A DNA stretch of 64,000 bases from Enterococcus sp. MMGLQ5-1 (GCF_013155265.1 NZ_JABJXU010000009.1:62001-126000), one strand, 5' to 3'; shown: positions 40,554 to 48,875, counted from the first letter of the stretch. The notes: generated from the sequence alone by a model not told the origin. Numbers and translations: made by a program.

Positions 40554-41498
40554 ATGGAAAATAGTTTTTATATTATCGATAATCATTTACGTATCAAAAG
40601 TGATATTGGTGCGAAGCGGACGTTTGCCAATCCGCGGTATAAGGAAAACACTGTTCATTTAATTGAGGATTTTTTTCATTTCACGCCAAAGGATATTTAC
40701 TTTATTCAGCCATACCATCCAGAAACCATGCTGACAGACAGTGGTAATTTAGCCTCTGAAACAGAAGTTGATATCTTGGTCGACATGGCTGACGATCAGC
40801 AGATCATTATCTAGATTCAGTTGCGCAGCCACCCTTATTTTATGGAACGGATTTTACACTATGAGGCAAGCCGCTATGCCGATAACTATGGTGACAAAAA
40901 ACGGCATGCACCAAAAGGCTTTGCCAAATACTACAGCTCACTAATACCAGTCTATACGCTATGTATAATTGATTTTATTGCCTTTCAAAAAGATGACAGT
41001 TATTTTCATAAGTTTGAGCTATACGACCGAAAAAATGACATTTTTTATCTCGGTGAAAAAAACGAACAATTATTGCAAATCGCCATTCTAGAGCTTGCAA
41101 AAGTCGGGAAAACCAGTGATAATGTAGTTAGAAATTGGGCGAGCTTATTCCGTTTTAATCAAGTAGACGAGGCCGCTCCTGACTATCTCAAGAAGATTGT
41201 GACGGAAACCGAAGTGTTATCACTCAAAAAGGAGGAGATTGCCATGATTAGCGAAAGGGAACGTAATAAATTGCACAGTCAGCTGTATCTGGAAGAATCA
41301 TTTCTCGAAGGTGAAAGACGAGGTAAGGCAGAAGGTATAGAACAGGGTATAGAACAAGGGCGACTGACAGAAAGAATTCATCTTGCGCGAAAGCTTTTTC
41401 AGCAGGGTGTTGATTTATTGTTGGTTCAATCCGTGACAGGTCTTGACGAGGTGCAATTGCAGGAAATACAGGGCGTGTCTAGTCAGGATAATAAATAA
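40554..41498 (+). pseudogene. Rpn/PDDEXK_2-type nuclease gene with an in-frame stop at the catalytic site
   Basis: Two open segments in one frame (40554-40814 and 40815-41498) together encode about 314 residues of a recombination-promoting nuclease (transposase-like PD-(D/E)XK) protein. The first part holds the N-terminal strand and VDILVDMADDQQ; the second starts IQLRSHPYFMERILHYEASR and ends with the glutamate/glycine-rich tail GKAEGIEQGIEQGR typical of the family. They are separated by TAG at 40812-40814, where the family has Glu of the E-x-Q motif (GAG to TAG would do it). The intact ribosome site AAGAGGTG and terminator suggest a recent loss or suppressible stop. Translation restart at 40821 would give a protein without catalytic residues. 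Confidence 0.8.
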
Positions 41499-41501
41499 TT
41501 A

Positions 41502-41544
41502 AACCATCGTTCGTGGTCATCAGTACTTCGAGCGATGGTTTTTA
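41502..41544 (+). terminator. Terminator after the Rpn pseudogene
   Basis: AACCATCGTTCG / CGAGCGATGGTT stem (one G-U) followed by TTTTA. Confidence 0.8.
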
Positions 41545-41553
41545 GCTGTTTTC

Positions 41554-41962
41554 GTGACCCTTTCTCGGAAACAATTCCAAATTCACTGTCAGACGGTGTT
41601 TTTTTTGTGAACTCGGTATTGTTTCTCGGAAACAATTCCAAATTCGCGTTTCAGATGGTGTTTTTTTGTGAACTCGGTATTGTTTCTCGGAAACAATTCC
41701 AAATTCGCGTGTCAAATGGTGTTTTTTTGCGAATCCGGTATTGTTTCTCGGAAACAATTCCAAATTCGCGTTTCAGACGGTGTTTTTTTGTGAACTCGGT
41801 ATTGTTTCTCGGAAACAATTCCAAATTCGCGTTTCAGACGGTGTTTTTTTGTGAACTCGGTATTGTTTCTCGGAAGCAATACCAAATTCGCGTTTCAGAC
41901 GGTGTTTTTTTGTGAACTCGGTATTGTTTCCGGGAAACAATGCCAGATTCACCGACAGCTCG
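41554..41962. repeat. 61-bp palindromic repeat array 1 (7 units)
   Basis: Seven units with a strict 61-base period. Each has GTGAACTCGG, the palindrome core TATTGTTTCTCGGAAACAAT, CCAAATTCGCG, then TTTCAGACGGTG and T7. The first and last units are degenerate, the inner five nearly identical. Because 61 is not a multiple of three, every frame stays open, and apparent ORFs here (41535-41915, 41542-41763 and others) are artefacts. It lies between the Rpn pseudogene and an unknown gene. Confidence 0.95.
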
Positions 41963-42085
41963 TTGATTTTTCCATCGGCAATCAACAAAACTCATTTTTT
42001 TATCATTTATTCTTGCGTTATCGGCTTGAAAAGATTAAAATTTAATGTGATAATAGTTTTTTTATAGTGAATGAGGGGAGGTTAT

Positions 42086-42661
42086 ATGGAATTTAAGCTG
42101 ATGCGTGTGCTTGAACGGATTAATCATGATGATAAGCTTGCTCAGTCGGTTTCAAAAGCTTATTTGAGGGGGATTATTGATGATTGCCCCAATCTTGAGG
42201 CGACGGCAGACGAGCTTTTTAAGCTATCGAGGCAGGTTGATTTAGGGGTGGATTTGACACAAGCAGAGATTAAAGGCTGGTTAGCTAATGCTGCCTCATT
42301 ACCAGCGCTTGAGCTGCAGGGAGAAGGCTATGGTGATGAAGTAATTTATTTAAATGAGCTTGCCAATCGAGGTTGGTTTGTTTGCCGATTGCAAATCCTC
42401 GATGCGACTCGTGAGGTGATTTGGAGTGGTAAATGGCTGAGTGCTGGCTATAGTGAGTCCATCGATATGGATTGGTTTGGCGCAGGGGATAAGCTCAGAG
42501 ACGGTGATTTGTATTTTATTCATGTCGAAGTGTCAGCTGGCAAAAACATTTTAGGCCCAGGATTTACCTATCGGATTGGTTGGCATGGTGCTGAAAGAGG
42601 TGAAGCAAGCTTTGAGGCTACAAATACAACCTGTGATCCGATTTTAACGAGAATTAAATAA
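42086..42661 (+). CDS. Hypothetical protein
   Basis: This 191-residue protein belongs to no family I recognise. The N-terminal third is helical and polar (RVLERINHDDKLAQSVSKAY; TADELFKLSRQVD). The C-terminal two thirds look beta-rich and aromatic (GWFVCRLQILDATREVIWSG; MDWFGAGDKLRDGDLYFIHV; GPGFTYRIGWHG). No signal peptide or membrane segment, so cytoplasmic. GAGGGGAGG precedes the ATG at 42086; the five-codon-longer start would include that site. It sits between repeat array 1 and the SLH-protein gene, in the accessory region. Confidence 0.7.
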   Translation: MEFKLMRVLERINHDDKLAQSVSKAYLRGIIDDCPNLEATADELFKLSRQVDLGVDLTQAEIKGWLANAASLPALELQGEGYGDEVIYLNELANRGWFVCRLQILDATREVIWSGKWLSAGYSESIDMDWFGAGDKLRDGDLYFIHVEVSAGKNILGPGFTYRIGWHGAERGEASFEATNTTCDPILTRIK

Positions 42662-42946
42662 AATGAAAAAAGCCTTGATTTTTATAATTATTTATAATAA
42701 ACTACTAATCGTAAGCTAATTTTATCTAACGATATGATGAAAATATTATTAGATGACGATTTGTATATCGAGTGCTAGTTTATAGAGGTACCTTGACAAC
42801 TGAATGGGTTAAGATTACAAGGCATTGTTCAAGCGAAGGGGCGTTTGGGCAAGATTAGCTACAGTGGCAAATCAAGGTTTTAATTAATGGGGATTTCCCG
42901 AAATTAAATAAAAAATAATCTAAAGGGTATTATTGGAGGAGAAAAA
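42662..42946. other. Leader region of the SLH-protein gene
   Basis: No gene is seen. CCTTGATTT (42673-42681) and AAATCAAGG (42869-42877) form an inverted pair about 190 bases apart. A long 5' leader is plausible for a highly expressed surface protein. TTGGAGGAGAA is the ribosome site at its end. Confidence 0.35.
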
Positions 42947-45451
42947 ATGAATTTAAACAAGCATAGTTTATCTCGAGGGGAAAGCAAGCAATCTTTTAAA
43001 ATGTATAAGCGCAAAAAACAGTGGGTCGTTGCACCGTTATTGTTTGCCGTTGGCATACAGCTAGCAGCGGCACCGATTACCTCAATCAGCATTTTAGGTG
43101 CGCAAAGGGTGGCGGCAGACAATGTTGTCGACACTGATATCACAGCGTTCAATGCTTATAAAAAAGCAGCAATTGATGAGGTGAATGGCATTACTAAATT
43201 ATCTGCCGAGGCTAAAAAAATTGCGGTTGACACGATTAAAGCATTAGCTTTAACAACATCTGAAGACAATGGAAATATTGCTACTAAACAAGCTAGTGTT
43301 GATGCTGCTGTTTTGACTGCCTACAAATCTGTCGGAGCATCTGTCTCAGCCGATTTTGTGAAAATCTATACTGACCAAGTGACTGCTTTGGTCACTGCTG
43401 GTTTAACTGAAGCCCATGGGGAAGACTTAGCTACTGACCTTGGAGATGAAACTGACGGAACTGACTCACTTGCTGCTTTGGTTTCAGTGATTTCAGATTT
43501 TGCAAGCAGAGCTGTTGCTAAATCTGGTTTAGCCCTTGCGCTGAGCAAGTTAGAAAATCAAATCACAGCAATTACACCGTATCTTGATGAAACGATTGCG
43601 ACCTATACTGAGCTTGCCAAGGAAGATAAATATCTTGCAGATCAGGTTGGCTTAGAGGCTAAAAAACAAGCTGCTCTTGCACTGATTGATACTTTTGTTA
43701 AAAAAGGCTTAGGAGCTATTGGTGCTGCGACAGCAAGAGAAAGTATTGCCGGTGCACAGGGTGAATCTGGTATTGCAACCGCTCTTGATACTGCAAGAGA
43801 GACTCTTGCAACTGACTTAGAGGCTGCTGCCGAAGCGGCTGAGGCCCTTGCTTTAGCCAAAACGAAAGCTAAGGACGGCTTGAGTCAATTGACCAACCTG
43901 TCAGCTGAACAGGTTGCTGACTATAAAGTGCAAATCGACGCAGCGAAAAGTACAGCTGAGGTTGCAGCAATTGTAGCCTTTGATGACGCTACCGTTAATG
44001 GTGGTACTGCTTTTACTGAAAATAGCCGTCTCGTAGCATTAACTAGCGAAAAAACAACTGCTAATGAAGCTGTTGATGACCTAGGAGGCTTGTCGACTGC
44101 TCAAAAGACTAGCTTTAAAGCCCAAATTACTGCGGCCAAAAATGCGGCTGAAATTGCTGTGATTAAGAAAAAAGCGATTCAGGCGGATACCCTAGCGAAA
44201 GCCGCTGCGGCAAATAATCTCGGTAAGGTTGATGATTTGCTAAAAGTATTCTTTGGTGAGGGGAAAACTTCTGCATGGACGGTTACAGACGATGGCTTAG
44301 AAACTCCAGCAGCCGATTCAGATTTTGCTAAAGCTGCTTTAGCTGCAACGACTTCTGCTGAATTGGTTAAGGTCATCACTGATGCCTATACTGCTGCCAA
44401 TACAGCCGCGGATCAGCTATTAATCGAAGGCACAGGTGGCGCTGGTGTTGACGCTGCCGGGATTGAAACCTTAATCCAAACCGGCGGACAGGCTAACCTT
44501 GACGCCGCTCAAGGAAAGATTAATCAATTGATCGATACCGCTAAAAAGGCTGAATTACAAGCTAAATTAGATGCGGCTCAAGCATTGCTAACAGCTAAAA
44601 CAAATGCGAAAGCAGCGATTAATGAGTTAGCTTATACATCACCTGCTGATAAGGCAACAGCCTTCACCTCAGTTGATAAAGCGACAACAGTTGAAGAGAT
44701 TGAAGCTGTGGTGACGGCAATCCAAAAAGCTGACTGGTTAATCTCTGATACACCAGTTAAAGCCTTGATTTTATTAGATTTGGAAAATGAAAACTTTGCT
44801 GCAGCTAAAAATAAGCTTGAAAATATCAAGGATCCTGAAACCAAGGCAGCGCTTGAAAAGCTAATTGCTGCAGCTGAAAGAGGACTGATCTTAGATGACG
44901 TGGTTAATTTGCCTGATGCAGAAGCAAAAGCAGCAATCGAGTGGCTATTAGATAATAAAGTCACCACAGGCTATGCCGATACTGATAACGACGGTCATAC
45001 TAACTTTGGCGTTAACGATAGCTTGACACGTCTTCAAACCGTGCTTTTCCTATATCGTTTGGCAGGTAGTCCAAAAGCAGCAACAACAACTGCTTTCCCA
45101 GACCTTGCCGATCAAAATGATGAAGCTAAAAAGGCGGTCAATTGGGCGAAGGCAGCAGGTATTACAACTGGCTATGGTAACGGCTACTTTGGTCCAAATG
45201 ATAAGGTAACTCGTGAACAATTTGCCGCCTTCTTATATCGTGAGGCGGGAGAACCAGAAGTTGTAGCTGATCAAGTCTTTGCAGATGTCCCAGCGAGCAA
45301 TCAATTTGCTAAGGCAATTACATGGCTAGCGGCCAATAATATTGCTAAGGGCTATGGCAACATTTTTGGTGCAAAAGATAACGTGATTAGACAGCATGCA
45401 GCATTATTCTTGAAACGTTTTAGTGACGTGACCAAACAATCAGCTGAATAG
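42947..45451 (+). CDS. Secreted surface protein with SLH domains
   Basis: This 834-residue cell-surface protein has an extended signal peptide: a basic start, FKMYKRKKQWVVA (similar to the KxYKxGKxW signal motif of lactobacilli), a hydrophobic core and cleavage near AQRVAAD (about residue 57). The central 500 residues are Ala/Lys/Asp/Thr-rich helical repeats resembling three-helix GA/FIVAR-type modules (LTNLSAEQVADYKVQIDAAK; LGGLSTAQKTSFKAQITAAK). The C-terminus (about 640-830) carries three S-layer homology domains (VTTGYADTDNDGHTNF; ITTGYGNGYFGPNDKVTREQ; IAKGYGNIFGAKDN), which bind secondary wall polymers. A structural surface or adhesive role is inferred. Codon use is rich in GCT/GCA as the composition demands. 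Confidence 0.88.
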   Translation: MNLNKHSLSRGESKQSFKMYKRKKQWVVAPLLFAVGIQLAAAPITSISILGAQRVAADNVVDTDITAFNAYKKAAIDEVNGITKLSAEAKKIAVDTIKALALTTSEDNGNIATKQASVDAAVLTAYKSVGASVSADFVKIYTDQVTALVTAGLTEAHGEDLATDLGDETDGTDSLAALVSVISDFASRAVAKSGLALALSKLENQITAITPYLDETIATYTELAKEDKYLADQVGLEAKKQAALALIDTFVKKGLGAIGAATARESIAGAQGESGIATALDTARETLATDLEAAAEAAEALALAKTKAKDGLSQLTNLSAEQVADYKVQIDAAKSTAEVAAIVAFDDATVNGGTAFTENSRLVALTSEKTTANEAVDDLGGLSTAQKTSFKAQITAAKNAAEIAVIKKKAIQADTLAKAAAANNLGKVDDLLKVFFGEGKTSAWTVTDDGLETPAADSDFAKAALAATTSAELVKVITDAYTAANTAADQLLIEGTGGAGVDAAGIETLIQTGGQANLDAAQGKINQLIDTAKKAELQAKLDAAQALLTAKTNAKAAINELAYTSPADKATAFTSVDKATTVEEIEAVVTAIQKADWLISDTPVKALILLDLENENFAAAKNKLENIKDPETKAALEKLIAAAERGLILDDVVNLPDAEAKAAIEWLLDNKVTTGYADTDNDGHTNFGVNDSLTRLQTVLFLYRLAGSPKAATTTAFPDLADQNDEAKKAVNWAKAAGITTGYGNGYFGPNDKVTREQFAAFLYREAGEPEVVADQVFADVPASNQFAKAITWLAANNIAKGYGNIFGAKDNVIRQHAALFLKRFSDVTKQSAE

Positions 45452-45475
45452 CTAGCAGCTTCCCTGCAATACTAA

Positions 45476-45532
45476 AAACTAGAGTCATCAGTGACATTCA
45501 AATGAATGGTCGCTTGTGGCTCTAGTTTTTTT
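45476..45532 (+). terminator. Terminator of the SLH-protein gene
   Basis: AACTAGAGTCA / TGGCTCTAGTT forms a stem around an inner GTGAC-containing loop and is followed by TTTTT. Confidence 0.75.
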
Positions 45533-45592
45533 ACGTATAGCAGGCTGTATATGTTTTTTTTCTAAGAAAACGTATCGGTACCGCCTTTTTTT

Positions 45593-45691
45593 GAAATCGG
45601 TCTTGTTTCTCAGATAGAAAACTAAATTTACTTGCTAGTTGTTATATTTCTGCGAAATCGGTCTTGTTTCCGGGAAAGCTAGGACTAGTTC
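45593..45691. repeat. 61-bp repeat array 4, two degenerate units
   Basis: GAAATCGGTCTTGTTTC occurs at 45593 and again at 45654, exactly 61 bases apart, with a decayed palindrome (CTCAGATAGAAA; CCGGGAAAG) and TTTACT/TAGTT remnants. The same family as the arrays at 41.55, 47.43 and 48.66 kb, placed at convergent gene ends. Confidence 0.75.
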
Positions 45692-45698
45692 GCAATTT

Positions 45699-46460
45699 TT
45701 ACTCAGCATGCTCTAGGATGACGCGTTTGTTTAATGGCTGCACCTTTCGATTATTGTGTGAGTAGAGCTTTTTGAAATCATCGATTTGAGAAGCTGAAAC
45801 CTCAACAGGCTCTTTCATTACGTACCATTCTACATTTTCATTTAATGGTGGTGTTGTTAATGAGCCTAAGTAGTGGTAGTAGCTCTTGTTTGCTGGAATC
45901 ATATCATCTAGGTCAGTGATTGGATTTGTTTCTTCATTATTGACATCATCTAAGACCTCCTGAAAACCTTTGTTTTCAGCACCCGCTTTAAAGAAAACAC
46001 CGATAACGGCAATTCGCCCGTCCTGAGCAGTGTTCACGAAATGTGCTTCCATTGGATAGTGCTCGCCATTAATAGTGTGCTCACTTTCACTGTGGAAATG
46101 GAATTGGCTTAGTACGAAATTTCTGCCATTAATTACAGCGGTTCCGCCATCAGTAATTTGAATGCTGTGACCGTTATTTTCTGCCTTGGTGATGTCTTTG
46201 CCGTAGTCCAAGCTGATTTGTCCTGTGTCAGGGCTCATAGCTATTGTATCCTTAGTTGTGATATCAATCGGTGATTGCATTTCGCCTGAGGTAAACTCCC
46301 AATCTTCTTGGTCATCATAGTCAATATGCTCAGCCTTTTGTGAATGCTCAGCTGTTTCTTTAGTTGAGCTATTTTCGCTCTGATTTTTATTAGTACCGCA
46401 AGATATTAGCAGTAAGCTTGCGCTGGCTAACATGATGATTGAAAATAGATTTTTTTTCAT
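45699..46460 (-). CDS. Alpha-class carbonic anhydrase lipoprotein
   Basis: This 253-residue zinc enzyme hydrates CO2 to bicarbonate outside the membrane. The lipobox LLISC (Cys near residue 21) follows a standard signal sequence, so the mature protein is lipid-anchored, with a charged Ser/Glu-rich linker. Catalytic features of the alpha class are clear: SGEMQSPIDI, FHFHSESEH (two zinc histidines), MEAHFVN (third zinc histidine) and LGSLTTPPLNENVEWYV. GGGAGATG precedes the ATG. A bicarbonate supply role is inferred. Confidence 0.93.
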   Translation of the reverse strand: MKKNLFSIIMLASASLLLISCGTNKNQSENSSTKETAEHSQKAEHIDYDDQEDWEFTSGEMQSPIDITTKDTIAMSPDTGQISLDYGKDITKAENNGHSIQITDGGTAVINGRNFVLSQFHFHSESEHTINGEHYPMEAHFVNTAQDGRIAVIGVFFKAGAENKGFQEVLDDVNNEETNPITDLDDMIPANKSYYHYLGSLTTPPLNENVEWYVMKEPVEVSASQIDDFKKLYSHNNRKVQPLNKRVILEHAE

Positions 46461-46585
46461 TTTTTGACATCTCCCAAATAGTTATTTTAAATAAAACACT
46501 TAAATATTATATCTCATTATATTGATGAAAGGAACAGTCGTTTTTTATATTTGTTATTTTAAAAAGCTGAAACATAATAGAATAT

Positions 46586-46625
46586 AAAAAAATTGCCTAG
46601 CACTGAGAGTGTAAGCAATTCTTTT
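46586..46625 (-). terminator. Terminator after the hemolysin III gene
   Basis: On the minus strand GAATTGCTTACACT / AGTGCTAGGCAATT forms a stem followed by TTTTTT; usable from both strands. Confidence 0.75.
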
Positions 46626-46654
46626 TATGATTTAAATTTTCAATAGCAGTTCTC

Positions 46655-47290
46655 TTAAGTCGTAAGATAAATTGAGAAGTACATAAAGGTTGCCCCAGCC
46701 ATTACAAATAAATGCCAGACAACGTGCATAAATGGTACCTTATTCAAGCTATAAAAGACAGCACCCAACGTGTAGCATAGACCACCAATTAAAAGTAGTA
46801 GAAATCCATTCCAGCCAAGCGCGTCTAGTAAGGGTTTAACTGTTAAAATACATAGCCATCCCATAATAATATAGATAATTGTTGATATTTTGGGGATTTT
46901 AGATAGCTTGGGTAAAAACACTGACTTGTATACAACACCAAGAATGGCTAATGCCCAAATTGTAACTAGCAGGGCAATACCAACCCAGCCCTTGAGGCTT
47001 ATCAAGCAATAAGGCGTATAGGTGCCGGCAATCAGTAAGTAGATTGAGCTATGATCGAAAATCTGAAAAACAGTTTTTGCTTTTGTAAAAATTAAGCTAT
47101 GGAATAAGGTAGAGCATAGAAAGAGTAATATTAATGTACTGCCATATAACGCATAGGCTGTTGTGGAAACAACATTGTGTGATTTAATTAATAAAAAAAT
47201 CAGTCCAACGATTGCTAAAATCATCCCAATCCCATGTGTGACGGCGTTAAATACCTCGTTGACAATTTTATATGCTTTACTTTCTAACAT
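46655..47290 (-). CDS. Hemolysin III family membrane protein (YqfA-like)
   Basis: This 211-residue protein has seven membrane segments and belongs to the PAQR/hemolysin III superfamily. The conserved polar residues are visible: NAVTHGIGM near the N-terminus, STLFHSLIF, FDHSSIYLLIAGTYTP in the centre and HVVWHLFVMAGA near the end, giving the His/Ser/Asp set of the putative metal site. Despite the name, bacterial members are usually not toxins; a membrane hydrolase role has been proposed. CGGAGGT precedes the ATG. Confidence 0.92.
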   Translation of the reverse strand: MLESKAYKIVNEVFNAVTHGIGMILAIVGLIFLLIKSHNVVSTTAYALYGSTLILLFLCSTLFHSLIFTKAKTVFQIFDHSSIYLLIAGTYTPYCLISLKGWVGIALLVTIWALAILGVVYKSVFLPKLSKIPKISTIIYIIMGWLCILTVKPLLDALGWNGFLLLLIGGLCYTLGAVFYSLNKVPFMHVVWHLFVMAGATFMYFSIYLTT

Positions 47291-47425
47291 TTCTACCTCC
47301 GTTCTGATTAGATAATTGTATTAGCTAACACATCTATATCATAGCACAAAATAATTATAAAGCTTATTAAAATAGTGAATCAAATTATAAAGATTTGTTA
47401 GAAAATCTGACAATCTTGCTTGAAT

Positions 47426-47757
47426 GTGAAATTGGTATTGTTTCTCGGAAACAATACCAGATTCACGTGTTAGGTGGTATTTTTTTGCGAAATTGGAATT
47501 GTTTCACGGAAACAATACCAAATTCACGTGTTAGGTGGTGCTTTTTTGCGAAATTGGAATTGTTTCACGGAAACAATACCAGATTCACGTGTTAGGTGGT
47601 ATTTTTTTGCGAAATTGGAATTGTTTCACGGAAACAATACCAGATTCACGTGTTAGGTGGTATTTTTTTGCGAAATTGGAATTGTTTCACGGAAACAATA
47701 CCAGATTCACGTGTTAGGTGGTGCTTTTTTGCGAAATTGGAATTGTTTCATGGAAAT
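47426..47757. repeat. 61-bp palindromic repeat array 2 (6 units)
   Basis: Six units, period 61: GCGAAATTGG, core AATTGTTTCACGGAAACAAT, ACCAGATTCACGTGTTAGG and TGGTATTTTTTT. The last unit is truncated at the palindrome. In each unit the ends GCGAAATTGG and CCARATTCACG also pair, so nearly 40 of 61 bases can fold into one hairpin. The array-specific sequence differs from array 1 and array 3. It stands just upstream of the DUF559 nuclease gene. Confidence 0.95.
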
Positions 47758-47844
47758 ATATTAAAATTTTTATAAGAAGCGATTTAAACCTTTCAAAAAT
47801 ACGAAGTATTAATTAGACATAAATAATTAGGAGGTGCTGGAAGA

Positions 47845-48627
47845 ATGAATGATAAGCAGCATTTATTATTAATGTTAATGAAAGGTTATTTGAGAAAAAA
47901 TCCATATGCTGTATTTAGTTATACTAATGCAGCGCTTTTGTATGGAACGCCGAGATGGGATGGTGAGGGTCAAAGTGAAATTCATACAGTTCAGTTAAGC
48001 AAAAAATTTGTTAATCGAAAAGTTATTACTCATATTCATCCACATTTTTCGCAAATGGAGATAAGAGGTTTTAAGGTTGTTTCACTTATTGATTTGCTTA
48101 CAGAAATTTGCCTTTATGATACAGCAATTTCAGCTATTTCGTCAATCAGTCATCATTTACATAATAATGATTTTACAATTGAAGAAATTTTGAGTTATTG
48201 TGAACAGAACAAGTGGAAGGGTGGTATTGCAAGACTGAGACATTATTTGAGATTTGCTAGTGTAAATGATGAATCCCCGTTGGAAACTAAAGTTCGATTG
48301 AAATTGTATGAAATGGGAATGGTTATTCCAAAACAACAAATAGTAATTTTTTGTCGTAATGGTAAGAATTATCGTGTAGATTTTTTATTTTTATTTCGTG
48401 GTAGGAAGGTAATTCTGGAGGCAGATGGTCTTATAAAATACAGTGAAGATGTTAATGCGAGATCTGCTGAACGTCAAAGAGAATCTGATTTACTTAATGA
48501 GGGCTATGAGATTATGCGTGTGATGAATTCTGATTTAGATAATAACCGTTTTTTTCAGCAACTAGATCATTATGAAATTCCCCATCGTAGATATTTTGGT
48601 CGGAAAATAGAAAAAGTTCACTATTAA
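47845..48627 (+). CDS. DUF559 / Vsr-like nuclease-domain protein
   Basis: This 260-residue protein has an N-terminal region (about 1-125) resembling AbiEi-type helical/wing modules (AVFSYTNAALLYGTP; GFKVVSLIDLLTEICLYDTA) and a C-terminal PD-(D/E)XK domain of the DUF559 type (about 150-250). The latter has NYRVDFLFLFRGRKVILEADG, then RSAERQRESDLLNEGYEIMR; Asp in VDF, Glu in LEADG and the downstream basic residues are the probable metal site. GGAGGTGCTGG precedes the ATG. It stands alone, enclosed by repeat arrays 2 and 3, with no antitoxin or methylase next to it. Substrate unknown. Confidence 0.82.
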   Translation: MNDKQHLLLMLMKGYLRKNPYAVFSYTNAALLYGTPRWDGEGQSEIHTVQLSKKFVNRKVITHIHPHFSQMEIRGFKVVSLIDLLTEICLYDTAISAISSISHHLHNNDFTIEEILSYCEQNKWKGGIARLRHYLRFASVNDESPLETKVRLKLYEMGMVIPKQQIVIFCRNGKNYRVDFLFLFRGRKVILEADGLIKYSEDVNARSAERQRESDLLNEGYEIMRVMNSDLDNNRFFQQLDHYEIPHRRYFGRKIEKVHY

Positions 48628-48659
48628 TTAGCCAAATTTCCCTGTTAAGAGCATTTTTT

Positions 48660-48875
48660 GCGAATACGGCATTGTTTTTCGGAAACAATACCAAATTCAC
48701 GTGTTAGTCGGCTTTTTTTTGCGAATACGGCATTGTTTCCCGGAAACAATACCAAATTCACGTGTTAGTTGGCTTTTTTGTGCGAATACGGCATTGTTTC
48801 TCGGAAACAATACCAAATTCACGTGTTAGTTGGCTTTTTTTTGCGAAAACGGTATTGTTTCCCGGAAATAAATCC
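48660..48875. repeat. 61-bp palindromic repeat array 3 (4 units)
   Basis: Four units, period 61: GCGAATACGG, CATTGTTTCTCGGAAACAAT, ACCAAATTCACGTGTTAG and TTGGCTTTTTTTT. The last unit decays inside the palindrome. It begins about 30 bases after the DUF559 gene stop. Confidence 0.95.

Noticed and set aside
41554-41962. Each 61-bp unit as an intrinsic terminator
   Set aside because: The T run is about 12 bases away from the hairpin, and separate, better terminators precede arrays 1 and 4. A terminator role is not excluded but is not the simplest reading.
41535-42045. Open reading frames inside array 1 on both strands (about 64-126 codons)
   Set aside because: The 61-base period keeps all frames open and yields shifted copies of the same peptide. 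There are no ribosome sites and no family similarity.
42904-44967. Minus-strand Ala/Ser-rich ORFs opposite the SLH gene
   Set aside because: Shadows of a GC-biased, alanine-rich coding sequence; no ribosome sites.
47395-47717. Three overlapping plus-strand ORFs in array 2
   Set aside because: They are near-identical translations of the repeat in successive frames and not genes.
47490-47720. Array 2 as functional parS sites
   Set aside because: The core lacks one of the two central bases, giving 15- and not 16-base symmetry; kept only as a low-weight observation.
41554-48875. The 61-bp arrays could be read as CRISPR arrays
   Set aside because: The whole 61-bp unit is conserved, so there are no unique spacers. 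The repeats are palindromic with T tracts, and no cas genes are in the window.
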